Notes under the pieces: model-generated
Databases searched by the model: none
The model's input: the letters and a program-made list of their open reading frames with translations, nothing else
Told to the model about the DNA's origin: nothing
Source: Rhytidiadelphus loreus
Taxonomy: Eukaryota; Streptophyta; Bryopsida; Hypnales; Hylocomiaceae
Assembly: GCA_947034895.1 (NCBI GenBank)
Contig: OX344763.1
Coordinates: 22,103,001-22,167,000 of the forward strand
DNA length: 64,000 nt
Direction: 5' to 3'
Program-made: the position numbers and the translations under genes
Shown: piece by piece, positions 44,499 through 56,889 of the stretch
Numbering within the stretch: position 1 is the first letter of the stretch
Layout: every line of letters begins with the position of its first letter

Positions 44499-44912
44499 TC
44501 AAGGCTTTGTTGCAATGGGAGAAGAATACCTTCTTGAGTCACGTCTTCGACCGGGAGGGAAGCACACAGTGGTCTGCCGCCAACGACATTTGCGCACAAC
44601 AGCCTCCGATGCACACGGTTGAATAGTCGGTTCCCAGAGAACTTGGTCGATAATCCTATCGTGCATATGAAGAAGACGGGCTGCTTTCCTTGTTGAAATT
44701 GAGTGGGAATCCAAATTATTCTCTAAAGCCTGAGGACGGAACTCTTGTGGGCTCTGAGGCGGCATCCAAAAAAATTCCTCCTTCGTGGATTCAACCTCAT
44801 CATCGCAAATACGCTTCAAAAATTCCCAAACTGCTGTACTCACTCGTTGCCATGCTGCACCTGGACGGCGTGAATTGGGGCCACCATATACAACGGAGGC
44901 GACATTCTTCAT
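44499..44912 (-). CDS. Unknown small ORF upstream of the second transposase-like gene
   Basis: 137 codons from ATG at 44,912, only 7 bp from the MITE. A donor (GTATTC) at 44,529 exists but the phase does not fit the next exon by the acceptor I can see. Arg/Trp-rich; no domain recognised. Could be a 5' exon or chance. Confidence 0.25.
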   Translation of the reverse strand: MKNVASVVYGGPNSRRPGAAWQRVSTAVWEFLKRICDDEVESTKEEFFWMPPQSPQEFRPQALENNLDSHSISTRKAARLLHMHDRIIDQVLWEPTIQPCASEAVVRKCRWRQTTVCFPPGRRRDSRRYSSPIATKP

Positions 44913-44918
44913 ATTTTC

Positions 44919-45500
44919 CCCGGGGAGGACACTCCCTATGTTTTAGCAAACTACGTGCGGCGGAAAAAGTAAAACAAGTAATACACCTTAAAATTTAATT
45001 TCTTTTTCAAAAAAAAATTATGGATAGATTTTACTACTTTATAAGTTTATGTTATGAATTATTGGTATTTTTTTGTGCTAATAGTAATTAGTTATAAATT
45101 TTTGAAGAAAAAAGATACACTGTAAAGCTGAAAATAACTTTCACACCTCTATATTATATAAGAAAAAAAATTTGAAAAATGAAAAATTTTTTATATAGAA
45201 TAGCTTTCTATTGAAAGTTTATTTTGGTTGAATATTGATGCAATAGTCATCTTCATGTGAGCTCTATAAATATTTTAGTTGGAGAACATGCCATTTTAGT
45301 TCATTTTTCAACCCTTTCTAGACAATATATCTTATGTTATTTGGAATTGAATTTTTTGTCAATAGAAACCTTTAGTCATTGTTAAACAAAGCTCAAAATT
45401 TTAGAATGAAATTATAGTTTATTCAAGGTGAATTACATGAATTACTTTTTCCACCGCCGCACGTAGGTACCCCAAATGTAGTGAGAGTGTCCTCCCCTAG
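44919..45500. mobile_element. hAT-type MITE, copy 1 (582 bp)
   Basis: Begins CCCGGGGAGGACACTC and ends GAGTGTCCTCCCCTAG (inverted repeats). Flanked by 8-bp direct repeats ATATTTTC at 44,911-44,918 and 45,501-45,508. Subterminal GTGCGGCGG / CCGCCGCAC also inverted. AT-rich interior, no coding. 8-bp TSD is the hAT hallmark. Confidence 0.9.
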
Positions 45501-45508
45501 ATATTTTC

Positions 45509-47127
45509 TAAACCCTAGACTGCCAACTTTGAAGAAAGACAAGTGTAAATTACACTGAACCTTACGCGCTTCAACGTTGTGTGCACAACGTAAACCCTAA
45601 ACCCTAAAGTTGCAACGTTCAACTTCTTAGAATCAATGAAGGAAGATCACAACTGCCGGTTGCAACGTTCAAAAAGTTGCACGCCTCAATGCAAACCAGA
45701 GAACTCTAGACTCCCAATGAGCGGCAACTTTGAAAAAAAAGGATTCTCAGCTTCCCACCAAGAATTTCAACATGGCAACAGCCATCGGTAGCAAACAGAG
45801 CGTCTGCTATAATGGGCAGTTATGAGCGGATCTTCATGTTCATCGGAAACTGCAATTAGAGATCCAAAGTTCTCCTCCACGGATGTTCAATTGCTGCTTT
45901 CATTCACTCCTAGTACCAACCTTTCATCCATCTTCAATCTTTTTTTCAAGGAACTAAGGACCAAAAGGGCTGGTTACATGCAATTTTTTGTCCTTAATCC
46001 ATTCTTTCACTTTGTCAAATACCACCATTTCTTGGGACAAGGCACATGTATAATGTTTGCATATGGTAGGAAAAAAAAATTAAGAGAATCTAAGATTGTG
46101 CCTCTTCAAATTTGAAATTTAACTCCCCAAAAGGAATGGTTACGGCCCGAGTGGCTCCTATTAGCTTGCTTTCACCCCTTCATGCAAATTGCCTACCTGG
46201 AGCTGAAAATCGACAAAGCGTGTCTTCAACAACACAATCAGACTTCAACAACAAAATCGTGTTTGTGTCACACCCTGGAGACAAGCAAGCATAGGAATTT
46301 GATGTCAAGATTCAGATGAAAACAGCAGATGACTCTAATTTTGTCTCTAAAACCCGATTCACATGTCATAGAACTTGGTGTCCAAAATGAAGCTCTCGAC
46401 CAACAAAAAAGAGAAAAAACCTAAGCAAATTAGGAAGGCTTACATACAAGTGCAGTGCGTTGTGCAGGTTCGACTTCTCCGTAGTCCAGCACTTGCCGAG
46501 ATCCTAGAACTGCTGAGGCCCGTAGCTCAACGTGGTGAGCGCCAGATGCAGCGCCAGATGTTAACTTCCAAGCCTAAGATGTAAAACACGTTTGAAAAGA
46601 ACGTCTTACAAAATGCACTTACTTATGCAAGAGACTAGTTTCTTTTTGTAAGGGGAGAGACAGCTCAAAAACACTCAAAAATCCTCGAATCCCACATCCT
46701 AGATGAAGAAAACCTACCTCGTCGGGAAAGCAACTTCATAGCTCCGCAGCAGCAGCTCCGCAACAACTTCGACTTCCATTGCGCAGCTCCGCAGCAACAA
46801 GCTCCGTTGTAGAGTCCCCCCCGACTTCGAACGCGCAGTGGTGGAGAACCCTAAAATCCCCGATCAGCAGCAAGCAATTTCAACTACGGACCCACGCGCA
46901 ACTCCGCAGCAACAGGCAACTTCACTTCCAACGCGCAGCGGCTTCGAACCCTGAAATCCCCAATCAAAATCCCAGAACCCTCAGATCCCTCCCAACCCGT
47001 CCGAGCGGCGGGGAACCCTAAAATCCCTAATCAAAATCGGAATTTCCTCAAAGAAGTCTTCAATTCCCTAAACTCTCAACTCCCCTCAGAAGCCACCGAA
47101 ACAAAGAAACACCGCAAAATCGTCAAC
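45509..47127. other. Spacer with GCAACGTTCAA and CCGCAGCAGC repeats
   Basis: TTGCAACGTTCAA phrases at 45,560-45,680, and a Ser/Ala-codon-like CAG/CCGCAGC degenerate repeat at 46,730-47,040 similar in style to 15,700-16,080, i.e. possibly a 5' UTR or promoter of a lost element. No supported gene. Confidence 0.4.
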
Positions 47128-47250
47128 AGTAAAATTTTACTAGAAAGACACAAATATCTTGTAAATTCTTACTAAAAATCTCCTAAAAAGGTCATTACTT
47201 AAAATGTTATCTCTAGGACTATACTTAAAACACCCCTTTCTCTTGTAGTG
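47128..47250. mobile_element. Half of a CACTA-type hairpin MITE
   Basis: AGTAAAATTTTACTAGAAAG through CCCCTTTCTCTTGTAGTG matches the right half of the 232-bp element at 57,690-57,921. The left half is missing. Confidence 0.85.
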
Positions 47251-49333
47251 TATAATTTTTTTTTAATTCCCAATTTATAGTTCATAATTTTTTAATTGAG
47301 AGGATTCAAGGTCCTATAATCTAGTTAGGCTAAGAGCAAAAAAAGGTTTTCTTTACTTTAAAAGCTTATATCTTGTAATCAATATGGTCAAAACATCTAA
47401 AATTTCTTCTAGACATTTTTAGACTAGTATAATATAAGATCCTACAATTGAATATGCAAAAGAAACAAATGTATAAAGTTCTTGTTGTTTGTAATGAAAA
47501 TGGAAATTTTGAGTGGTATTTGACGGAAAAAAAGTCTTGGGACTTTTAGGGGACAATTAATTATGTTAAATTGGTGCCATTAACCCTTTACTTCCCAAGA
47601 AGCCCATTTTGGGCCTCACATTTTTTTGGCAATTTTGAAGAGTTTATATGGAGATTTTTATTTATTTTAATAATTATTTATTTTAAACCAATGCATGCAA
47701 TATTCTTCACTCAAGCTAATGATATAATAAAATTTTCCATTTAGATTATACTTTCCATGATATGATCAATCAAAGTATGCAACTTAAAATCATGAATTCT
47801 TAGGAAGTAAAGGGTTAAATTAAAATGGCATCCTAAAAAAACAAGGAAGGAAGAAAATTAATGATTTACATGGATTTAAGATGGAGAATGAGGGTAGAAA
47901 TCTTAGGTTAGCAATGCACAATATTGTAGATGAAACAAAATCTACATTAATCTATCAGCACATTAAGCTAATGTAAATGCCAAAAGAGGCCTGGAATTGA
48001 CATTCCAAATTTGTTTTTTTAATGTATGATGTCATTTTACCCTTGAAGAATTAATCTGACCTTGTTACCAAAGTAGTTCATAAATTTTTTATTAAATTCA
48101 AAGATGAACGTGAGCATGAATCTTCATTTTTATACTTCTTTCCTTGAAAATCATTGATTAGAGACTTTTAGTCCTCTACATTTTCTTTGAGTTAATTTAG
48201 AGTTAATTATGAGTATCTCTTATATTAAATACAAACTATTTCATAATTTCATCTGGCATGTTTTCATTCGTTTTCATCTTAACCGTTTTTTATTAATGTG
48301 TTCTTGCTAAATCCTAATGACATCCATCTTCTCAATGGAAACATTGCAACTAGAGGAAACTTTTTTGGTGTTGCTAGATTGTAGTGTCAAACTTTGTTTT
48401 AGTATTAACAACTAGCCCTAGCAACTAGCTACACCTTAATTAGCTACATCCCTCTAATATTTGCATACTTTTAGAGTAAGGTATAGGAAGGTCTTTCTAC
48501 TACAATGGCAAAAAAAACACCTCAAATTGGGCCAATAGAAAGTATGAGTGACACACATTTCTAAGCAATGGACTCCTACCACAATTATAGTCAAATTTGA
48601 CCCAAACAACTCCAAGTCAAACTAAGGCAGCATCCTAAAAACGCCCAAATAGATGTTTTACAACCTACAATCATCTAATACATCTCCAAGGAGGCTAAGA
48701 CAACATGCATCTTATGCCCCAAATGTCCCTAAAATCACAATTTGAACTCCCAAATGGGCCAAATTGAGTCCTTACACTACCCCTCACACAAACACCATCC
48801 AAATTGATTCTAGATTCTATACTCAAATATTCTTGGACACCACAATTTGCAATCCCACATGGATTTGTAAGTTATCTACAAGCAAGTGATCAAGTACTTT
48901 CATGCCAATTTACTTTGGACCACAATCCACATATATTTATGTACATGCATCTCATATGTTCAACCATTACTCCTACACATTAAGCCACATTCAATGCTCA
49001 CAATTTCTAGTTCATGCATTGGATTCCTAAGTAATTTGGAGGAGTGCGAGCCCCAAATTCGTCACTTGAGACTCATAGTTTGTTTGTTTTAGATTGTTGC
49101 GGTTTAAGGCATAAAATTATACAAAAGCCCAAAAGAGTGTAGAACCAAATTAGGTATGTCACGTACCAATATAGCCTTTGGTCATAAATAGCCTTTTATC
49201 CTTAGAACCCCCCCAAAACCCACTTGTATATAGGTTAGAACCATATTGTAGTGGGAACCAACAGACTTGTAGGAAATTTACCCGAAATAGCCTAACTTCC
49301 AGTGCATGTGACTAGACTTGGCTAAATTGGTCC
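47251..49333. other. AT-rich DNA without recognised features
   Basis: No long ORF, repeat or element border seen. Confidence 0.5.
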
Positions 49334-49341
49334 CAGGAGAG

Positions 49342-49923
49342 CCCGGGGAGGACACTCCCTATGTTTTAGCAACCTACGTGCGGCGGAAAAAGTAAAACAA
49401 GTAATACACCTTAAAATTTAATTTCTTTTTCAAAAAAAAATTATGGATAGATTTTACTACTTTATAAGTTTATGTTTTGAATTATTGGTATTTTTTTGTG
49501 CTAATAGTAATTAGTTATAAATTTTTGAAGAAAAAAGATACACTGTAAAGCTGAAAATAACTTTCACACCTCTATATTATATAAGAAAAAAATTTTGAAA
49601 AATGAAAAAAAAATTATATAGAATAGCTTTCTATTGAAAGTTTATTTTGGTTGAATATTGATGCAATAGTCATCTTCATGTGAGCTCTATAAATATTTTA
49701 GTTGGAGAACATGCCATTTTAGTTCATTTTTCAACCCTTTCTAGACAATATATCTTATGTTATTTGGAATTGAATTTTTTGTCAATAGAAACCTTTAGTC
49801 ATTGTTAAACAAAGCTCAAAATTTTAGAATGAAATTATAGTTTATTCAAGGTGAATTACATGAATTACTTTTTCCACCGCCGCACGTAGGTACCCCAAAT
49901 GTAGTGAGAGTGTCCTCCCCTAG
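49342..49923. mobile_element. hAT-type MITE, copy 2 (582 bp)
   Basis: Same ends, length and nearly the same sequence as copy 1. Flanked by 8-bp repeats CAGGAGAG at 49,334-49,341 and 49,924-49,931. Length identity and few differences imply recent activity. Confidence 0.9.
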
Positions 49924-49931
49924 CAGGAGAG

Positions 49932-52020
49932 ATAGGGAGGTTCCTATGTAAATTTCCAAAGATAGATTCTAGTTTCCTCGTTCCATCGACAAAATATTAA
50001 GAACCCCAATTGTTAGTATGTAGGTGTCACTTTCTCAAGACACACCATACGGAAGAATCCACAGCCGCCGGATAGTTCTCTCGGATCAAAAACATATCAG
50101 GGAGTCCACAGCGAAATCAATTCGCCAAGATTCCCTCACGTGTAAAAGGTTCCCTGATTGTCGGTAATTAAGGAGAAGTTGTTTTTTACCTCTCTATTGA
50201 CCGTGCCCAAGACTAACTCAAGACTTGGCATGTGGTTTGGAGAATTCCATGAGAGGTTCCCCCAAAAGTCTCGGTTTTTTCTGATCTTCAAAGGATCTTT
50301 TTCCGAGCGGTCAATCGCTAGAAGTTACAAAGGGAAATTCATGTAAATTACCCAAGCTGCGATAAAATCTCACTAAAAATTAGATTATCTTTTTTATGTT
50401 AATAACCCGCCCTAACAAGTTTCACAGTGTTCCAATAGTGGGAGGTGGCCGAATCACCAACAGTCCCCCAAATATTAATTACAACAAGATTTTTGTAGAG
50501 TTGACCGGCATTCCGGGAGCACACGAAGTCGGAGTGAAGTCATCAAAGGGTCTTTTCTTACTCCCTAGGACCCTCCCGACAACCCTAGCTAGTTGCCCAA
50601 GTCAGAAAAGGTAACCTCCAAAAGTTAGATTTTAACCCTTTTACTGGTTTTAGTTGGCGCTAGTTGTCGATGGGTTTTTCACAATGGTAACAGGGAGTAG
50701 GGAGTCTTTTAGACCAAAAATGGCCTTCTGAAGCCATTGGCACAATCCATTTGCGATTTGGAGTTAAACTCCAAAAGTTAGACTTTAGGACCAGCGTAGA
50801 AACCTAAATGCGGTGAAAATCTTAAAAGATAAGGATGAAAATCTCGCATGATAAGGTTACTTAGTTTAGAAAGGGAGGAGAAGGGCGCCCCGGGAGAGTA
50901 TAAAAGGAGACCCTTCTCCCTCCCAAAACACCCCCAATACTTGTTTTAGGTCCGTGGGTCCAAACTATTTTGGATGTTTTGGCATTTTGGCAAAAACTCC
51001 CTACGGTGTTTTCAGAGCACTTTTGGCTCCTCTTGTTGCTACATTCTTAGTTTTGAAGGTTCGTGGAGGTCCTTCCTTTAGTCCTCGTAATCCTTGTGTA
51101 TGTCCTCGTGTCCTTGTCTATTAGTTGAGTGTCCTTGATAGTCCTTTCTTTTGGTGTCTTGTACTAACCTTAGAGCAACCCTCCATTGTACCTTGGCGAT
51201 GCCGCTTTGGAGAGCCTCTAGCTCCATGTTTTCTTTGTTGTACTAACTCCCCTTCTACTAACCACGTGTCCTCTCCATCTTTGTTACTAACTCAAGTCTT
51301 TCTTGTTGCATTAAATCTAGTCCTTTTGTCTTTGTTAAAAAAAGAGTAGGATGGTTCCTTTTGGGGTAACAAAACTCTACCTTTCATTGTCAATTCAGTC
51401 CTAAATTGCTTGTTAAAAGTCCACCAAACGGCGGAGCTTTGAACCCTTAGGGGCAGGCAGTTCTAATTTTGTTATTAAAACCAAATCAACAGCGAAGTCT
51501 TGCACTTCCTCCTCAGTTAACTCCAAAGTTTAGTTTCCAAAATGTGTTGGAAACTAACCAAAGTTTAGTATCTAAAATAGGGTCACTCAAGTTCATTAAG
51601 AATCAATGTTTTGTTCACTTTCCAAATTATCACGATTGAGAGGTTGAGAGTTATCTTCTTCTTGCTAGTCCAAGACAAGCCAGCTTAGCCTCAAAGTCAG
51701 CCAGCCCGCCACAGAGGCCGATTCAATTCGGTCCGAGACAACAATCAGGTCTAGGATTCAGCAGTTGGGTCTAGGATTCAACAGTCGGGTCTGGGGTTCA
51801 GCAATCTAGGCTGAGATTCAGTTTGAGGGTTCAGTAGTCTGGGATGGGGTTTAGTTCGGGGGGCCAGCAATCAGAGGTTCAACAATCGAGATTGTGGTTC
51901 AGTTTGGGGGTTCAATAGCCGGGGATTGGGTCAGCTGTGTCGGGTGAGCGAGGGGTTGGGTCAGCCAGGTCGGGTGAGCTAGGGGTTGGGTCAGTTCAGG
52001 GTTCAGCAACCGGGGGTTGG
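49932..52020 (+). repeat. LTR-like region, left part, rich in GGTTCAG/GTCAG
   Basis: Has a TATA box (TATAAAA at 50,899) followed by a C/T-rich leader with many GTCCTT (51,050-51,140), then from 51,700 a dense series of GGGTTCAG, GGTTGGGTCAG and TTCGG phrases. It continues at 54,732 after the 2.7-kb insertion. I read it as LTR/leader of an unrecognised retroelement; no pol seen. Confidence 0.4.
50899..50905 (+). promoter_or_regulatory. TATA box
   Basis: GAGTATAAAAGGAGACC, a canonical TATA context with T/C-rich sequence and GTTTTAGG downstream. Confidence 0.45.
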
Positions 52021-52288
52021 TACGGTGTACCAAAAGAGCCATACGGTGTAATCTTGGAATAAGCCCGGGGTACCCGCGCTCAAGCGTGGGGTACCTGCGC
52101 TCAACTGCGGGTCACCCGCGCTCAAGCCCGGGGCACCTGCGCTAGAGAATTTTTGTCAAAATTTTCACTGCCCACTCCAATTTCTCATCCGTTCACATGT
52201 CATCCAAATAATAGTGCTGGAAATTGCTGCTGCGGCACCGAAGCTGAGGAGTGGAAGAATTGTGGGCTTACACAGCGTGCCTCGATTT
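52021..52288 (+). repeat. Left terminal inverted repeat with GGGTACCTGCGCTC units
   Basis: Four 25-26-bp units between 52,065 and 52,145; candidates for transposase binding sites. Confidence 0.75.
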
Positions 52289-52586
52289 AGAAACAGTTGT
52301 CTCATTCTTCTCGGGCTTCAGTTTCGTCCCCTCGCACAGACGATCGCACATACGTGTTCTAGAGATGGTTAAGGAATGTTATGTGTGAAAGGTGATGGTT
52401 GGGTTGATTGTGATAGATTACCTCAGCTTTGAGCTTGCATTTGTCGCGGCTTGCTAGAAATTTCAGAAGTGCACATCAAAAGTGAATTATTTCATGTTTT
52501 TGGGGCTTGTATATCTGAGATAGGATTACCCACATGTTCATGATTTTCCAACGTAAGAATTACTTTGATCTCGATAACACTATGGA

Positions 52587-52793
52587 ATGATTGTTCGTGA
52601 ACATGAATTTTTGCCGTTGGAATCGTGCCAATTCAACGAAATTGACCATTCAGCCATTCAAGTTCAACAGTCTCCTTCATCATTCTATCCTCCACTTGAC
52701 TTCAGTATGCATTTCTTGATTGAATCCCTCTTACCGACTGCAAGCAAGTTACTGTTGAAAAAGGTACCGAAATTCGACACCAAAGCCAGCTGA
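52587..52793 (+). other. Possible captured exon, unknown
   Basis: 68 open codons inside the TIR element, no domain recognised. Low support. Confidence 0.15.
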
Positions 52794-52963
52794 CCTGAAT
52801 CCTCACCAGATGTTCGAACACGAACTAGAAGTATCACAGATATTTGGAGAATTTTATAAAGTGATTGATCGTTTCTTTCTTGTTCTTGGAGTTGTGTCGT
52901 ATCTAGAAATTATCAGTGAAGGACATGCAGGCTGTATTATGCAGGCTGGACATGCACGATGCA

Positions 52964-53119
52964 TTATCAGTGACGTACGCGTCGTTGGTGACGGACGCAC
53001 ACAAGTTTGGTCCGTTCACGGCGCAGGCGGAGCGATGGAATGGGCGCGTCGCCATGATCGGGTTCCCGGGACTCGTAGTGACGGAGCTCTTCACGCACTC
53101 GGCCGCCTTCGACATGTAA
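52964..53119 (+). pseudogene. Captured fragment of an ELIP/one-helix (light-harvesting-like) gene
   Basis: The frame reads FGPFTAQAERWNGRVAMIGF followed by GLVVTELFTHS and a stop. The E-x-x-N-G-R-x-A-M-x-G-F core is the chlorophyll-binding helix of ELIP, HLIP/OHP and LHC proteins. No transit peptide and only one helix are present, and it lies within a TIR element. A captured exon is the simplest reading; an expressed chimera is possible. Confidence 0.7.
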
Positions 53120-53585
53120 ATGTGCCGAATGGAGGCGGTGAAGACCTTGCTTCAGTTTTGGAGTGTATTGTACAGTTTGAGTAATTAGTTTATGGGAGTC
53201 GTTTCCAATTAATTTTGAGAATGTAGTCACCATGTTGATCGAGAAAGCAGTAGTTGTATATTGAGAAATGGCTGGCACCGATTCGTGCTGAGTTTGTATG
53301 ATCCTGTTTCATGGCATTGGATGTCTGGTTAACTTGAGATTATTTTATTGAACTTGTGAATCATATATACCACGCTGGTTTGAATGGGATTTTGAAATCA
53401 CACCTTTGCATCGGATGTTTGGATTGTATGCTCTTGATTTAGTGCAGCTCTTAGCTTGATGGGAGTTTTTATGCTGCATGAGTGAGTAGCCTGACACTGT
53501 TATTACCAACTCAAAACTGACCCTCTCATTTTTAATGCTGGACATCTTCAGCATGTAATTGAGCAGAGTTGAAGCAGTGAGTTCT

Positions 53586-53805
53586 GCGCAGGCAGAATTG
53601 GCCCCCTCATTGCCCCGGTCAACTTTGGTTTGAGAAAAAATCCCCCGAGTAATTTTTTGGTAATTCTTGCACCTCCCTCGAGTAGTTTTGGGGCTCTAAT
53701 TGCAAATATGAATTCAGAATTTAAAAAAAAAATTAAGCCTTGCAAATAAAAAATTCCAGGGTTTGCCCTGGAGGGGCAATGAGGGGGGGCAATTCACCCT
53801 GGCCA
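53586..53805. mobile_element. Small MITE inside the TIR element (220 bp)
   Basis: Imperfect inverted ends containing AATTGGCCCCCTCATTGCCC / GGGGCAATGAGGGGG, flanked by 8-bp direct repeats TGAGTTCT at 53,578-53,585 and 53,806-53,813. hAT-like by TSD length. Confidence 0.75.
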
Positions 53806-53950
53806 TGAGTTCTTGGGTTCGAGTTTAAATTCTGTCAGTTTGGAAGTGAATTGTTTAGTTGCAGTAATTAGTTTGTAACCGCCGCTCATCTATTGAGCTT
53901 GGAATTTACTTTGAGAACGTTGATGGAGAGTTGTAGTTGTGTAAAGTGAC

Positions 53951-54223
53951 ATGTTTCGATCTGGCACTAATATGTGCAGAGGGCGTAGAAGAGGACGCCG
54001 AGGATTAGAGAGGGAAAAGTCTCCATCCTGTGAAACACACCAGTCTGACGAAGAGGAGCGTGTTGAGCTTGATAGAAAAGGATCGAAAGGGGTTACGAAA
54101 TCTAGACAATTGGTGATGAACCTGTGGGAGCTGCGAAGAAACCAGTACTCAGAAGAGACTAAGCGGAGTCGAAAAAAAGATGATCTTCTGACAATGATGA
54201 TTATGTACCAAAACGGCGATTAG
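53951..54223 (+). CDS. Unknown Arg-rich ORF in the TIR element
   Basis: 90 codons, strongly basic (RGRRRGRRG), ending just before the right TIR. No family recognised; may be a captured exon. Confidence 0.2.
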   Translation: MFRSGTNMCRGRRRGRRGLEREKSPSCETHQSDEEERVELDRKGSKGVTKSRQLVMNLWELRRNQYSEETKRSRKKDDLLTMMIMYQNGD

Positions 54224-54506
54224 TACTTGATGAAGGTGAGGTATTTGCACACCAGGATTCAGACAGAGCACATTCAGCGGTGGTATATTAATTTTTTATT
54301 TATGACGACAACCACGTAAACTCCATAGAAACCATACCTCTGCTGAACTGTCCCCTTCCGAGCTAATCTTGTAGATCTTCCAAGCTAATCTTGTAGACAT
54401 CATTTTAATTCCAACAATATCAACAACAAAGTTGCTCATCACGCATGCATACCCAAGAAGAAATGAAGAAATGGTCCCAGAGCGAAGCGCCATCCGAAAC
54501 ATGTGA

Positions 54507-54731
54507 AATCGAGGCACGCTGCGTAAGCCCACAATTCTTCCACTCCTCAACTTCGGTGCCGCAGCAGCAATTTCCAGCACTGTTATTTGGATGACATGTG
54601 AACAGATGAGAAATTGGAGCAGGCAGTGAAAATTTTGACAAAAATTCTCTAGCGCAGGTGCCCCGGGCTTGAGCGCAGGTACCCCACGCTTGTTCCAAGA
54701 TTACACCGTATGGCTCTTTTGGTACACCATA
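54507..54731 (-). repeat. Right terminal inverted repeat
   Basis: Reverse complement of 52,021-52,288 minus part of the internal units. Confidence 0.75.
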
Positions 54732-56600
54732 GGTTGGGTCAATCGGGTCAGGGTTCAGTCGGGATGGGGTTCAATTCGGGGGTGGTCAGTAGCCGAGAGT
54801 TGGGTCAGTTCGGTTGAAACAACAATTGGGCTGAGGTGCAGTTTGGGCTTAGGCCAATTCGGAGGTTGGGTTCAGTAGCTCACGACAAGTCCAGCAACTC
54901 GGGGGTGCTTGGGGGAACTAGGGAATAGAAAAAAACTAGAAAAATAGAAAAGAACTAGGGAAATAGAAGAGAACTAGGGGAGTAGAAAAGAAACTAGGGA
55001 AAGAAGAAAGAAGCTGAGGGAGGTAGTATAAAAACTGGAAAAAGTGGTATAGAAACTCGAGGAGGCTTAGTTGAAATCGGGAAACCAAGAGCAAGCAAGG
55101 GACGTCGCTACTCAACATTACTACTCTCTACATCATCATCACAAGCAACCATCTCCGAATGCAAGAGTGAAGAGGTGGAGAGAAGCTTAGATAGAAGAAG
55201 GATGCCATAGTAAAGGATAGGGAGGAAATTCTTTCCACCATTAGGGTAAGCTGACGCGTAAGGTAGTTAGGTCGGGTGTAAGTGGTAGTTAGCTGGTATT
55301 TTGACTTTCTAAAAAAGTAGATGACAACCCAACTACTCCCAATCAATGGGGCACGAAGGTTGAGGTAAAAGAAAAGGAAGAAGAAAAAAAACTTCGAGAA
55401 AGAGTACTAATCTTTCAGTCTATAAAAATAAAGAATACTTTGGCCAACAAGTGGGCTCATCTTTACAACTCACAATGGTAGAAGGAGGAGACTTGACAAA
55501 CTTGATCATGGATCTTCATGCCAGGGTAAGATTCTAACTTCTCCTCGTTAAAACTAACCCACTAGGGGTCAAAATCTTAGGTAGACCGAGAGCTAGGTAC
55601 TATTAAGACGGAAGTCAGTTCGGATTTGAGTAGATAGACTTAAAGTAGACCCCGAGAGGTTTCCGAAAACGTAAGACACGTAGGAATCAAAGTTAGGATG
55701 CCCAAGATATCGAGGGATGAAGTTTAAAGCCCAAAACGGATGAAACTTGGGAGTATCCATCCACCTAAGTTGAAACTTAGGACTTAGCTAGAACATAAGG
55801 ATTTAAATTTGTAGGTCAAATTTTGCCCTTAATTGGAATTAGGAGCCCATAGAAAACTATGGATGAAGTTGGATAGCTAAGCAACCGAAACTTCATCCGC
55901 TCATAGCAGTTCACTAGAGAGTCCAAATTAAACGAGTCTTAGGTTTTTAGAAATGGTATGAGATAAGCTTCTACCTTAGGATGATAGAGTAGACTTTAGA
56001 AGTAGGAAACACATAACCATAACATAGCATGATTAGAAGTCATCCAGAACCACAATTAGAGAGATCCATTTAGGAAATTAGCAAAAGATCCATTGCTTGG
56101 AAGGCACAATGAATTGACGCTTAGACACCCATTAGAATAGAAACCTACCATAGGACTAGAACCTGGTTGTGTTCGCCGATTTACCAAGGGTGGATAAATA
56201 AGCACCCACAAGGAGCTACTCTTTTCCTTGGGAAAAATTGCAGTGAAGAATTCACTTGTTGAAATTGCTTCCTTCTTGATCAAGTTTTCAATTTCTAGAT
56301 GTGGGACTAACTTCTTTTTGTGGTCTTCCAGCTTTGGAATTGATGGCCGTTGCATCCTCCCCTATGATTTGGTTGGCAATTACAACCTTCATTGTGATGC
56401 TCTTTCCTCGAGCAGTAGCTTTGGATTCTATATGTAGCTATAATTTGATTAGTGTTTTTTGTCGTCTTTTTCTAGATTACTTATTACTCCTCGTGATTAG
56501 ATTTGGAATCCTTGATCTTTGCCCCTTGTGTTCAAATTGGCAGTGTATTGATGACCTCATGATCCTCTCACCACATCCAATCAAATTTGAACCACAAGCT
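54732..56600. other. Right part of the GGTTCAG-rich region and AT-rich flank
   Basis: GGTTGGGTCA, GGGTTCAG and GGGTTGG phrases to 54,900, then AACTAGGGAAATAGAA repeats to 55,020, then AT-rich DNA. No gene seen. Confidence 0.4.
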
Positions 56601-56889
56601 CCTCCATGTGGTCCAAATTACTCTTGAATGTCCTCTTTGTGGCCTCTTGTTGCTAGTTGTTTTGTTTGTTAAACTATAACTAAAACAATGAGGCAAGGAA
56701 GATAAGAGTCAAATCATTTTTGAATAACTTTTTAATTATAATGCTCAACATTTGAGCCTTTAAATAGAACATGAAAGGTTTCTAATCTATATCTAAAGAC
56801 ACATCCTTTGAGAAGGGTTATGTTTCTATGAAAGGTAACACCTTTTTCAGACTAATTATATTTAGTTTGATGTTACTACATCCATCAAC

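Larger units (their letters stand above)
52021..54731. mobile_element. DNA transposon-like element with ~225-268-bp inverted termini
   Basis: The left end TACGGTGTACCAAAAGAGCC is matched in reverse by GGCTCTTTTGGTACACCATA at the right end. Homology extends to 52,288 on the left and from about 54,507 on the right. GGTTGG flanks both sides (6 bp), though the host sequence is itself GGTTGG-rich. Left TIR has four CGCTCAAGC/GGGGTACC units, the right fewer. The interior encodes no transposase I recognise but carries an ELIP-like fragment, so it resembles a Pack-type non-autonomous element. Confidence 0.75.
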
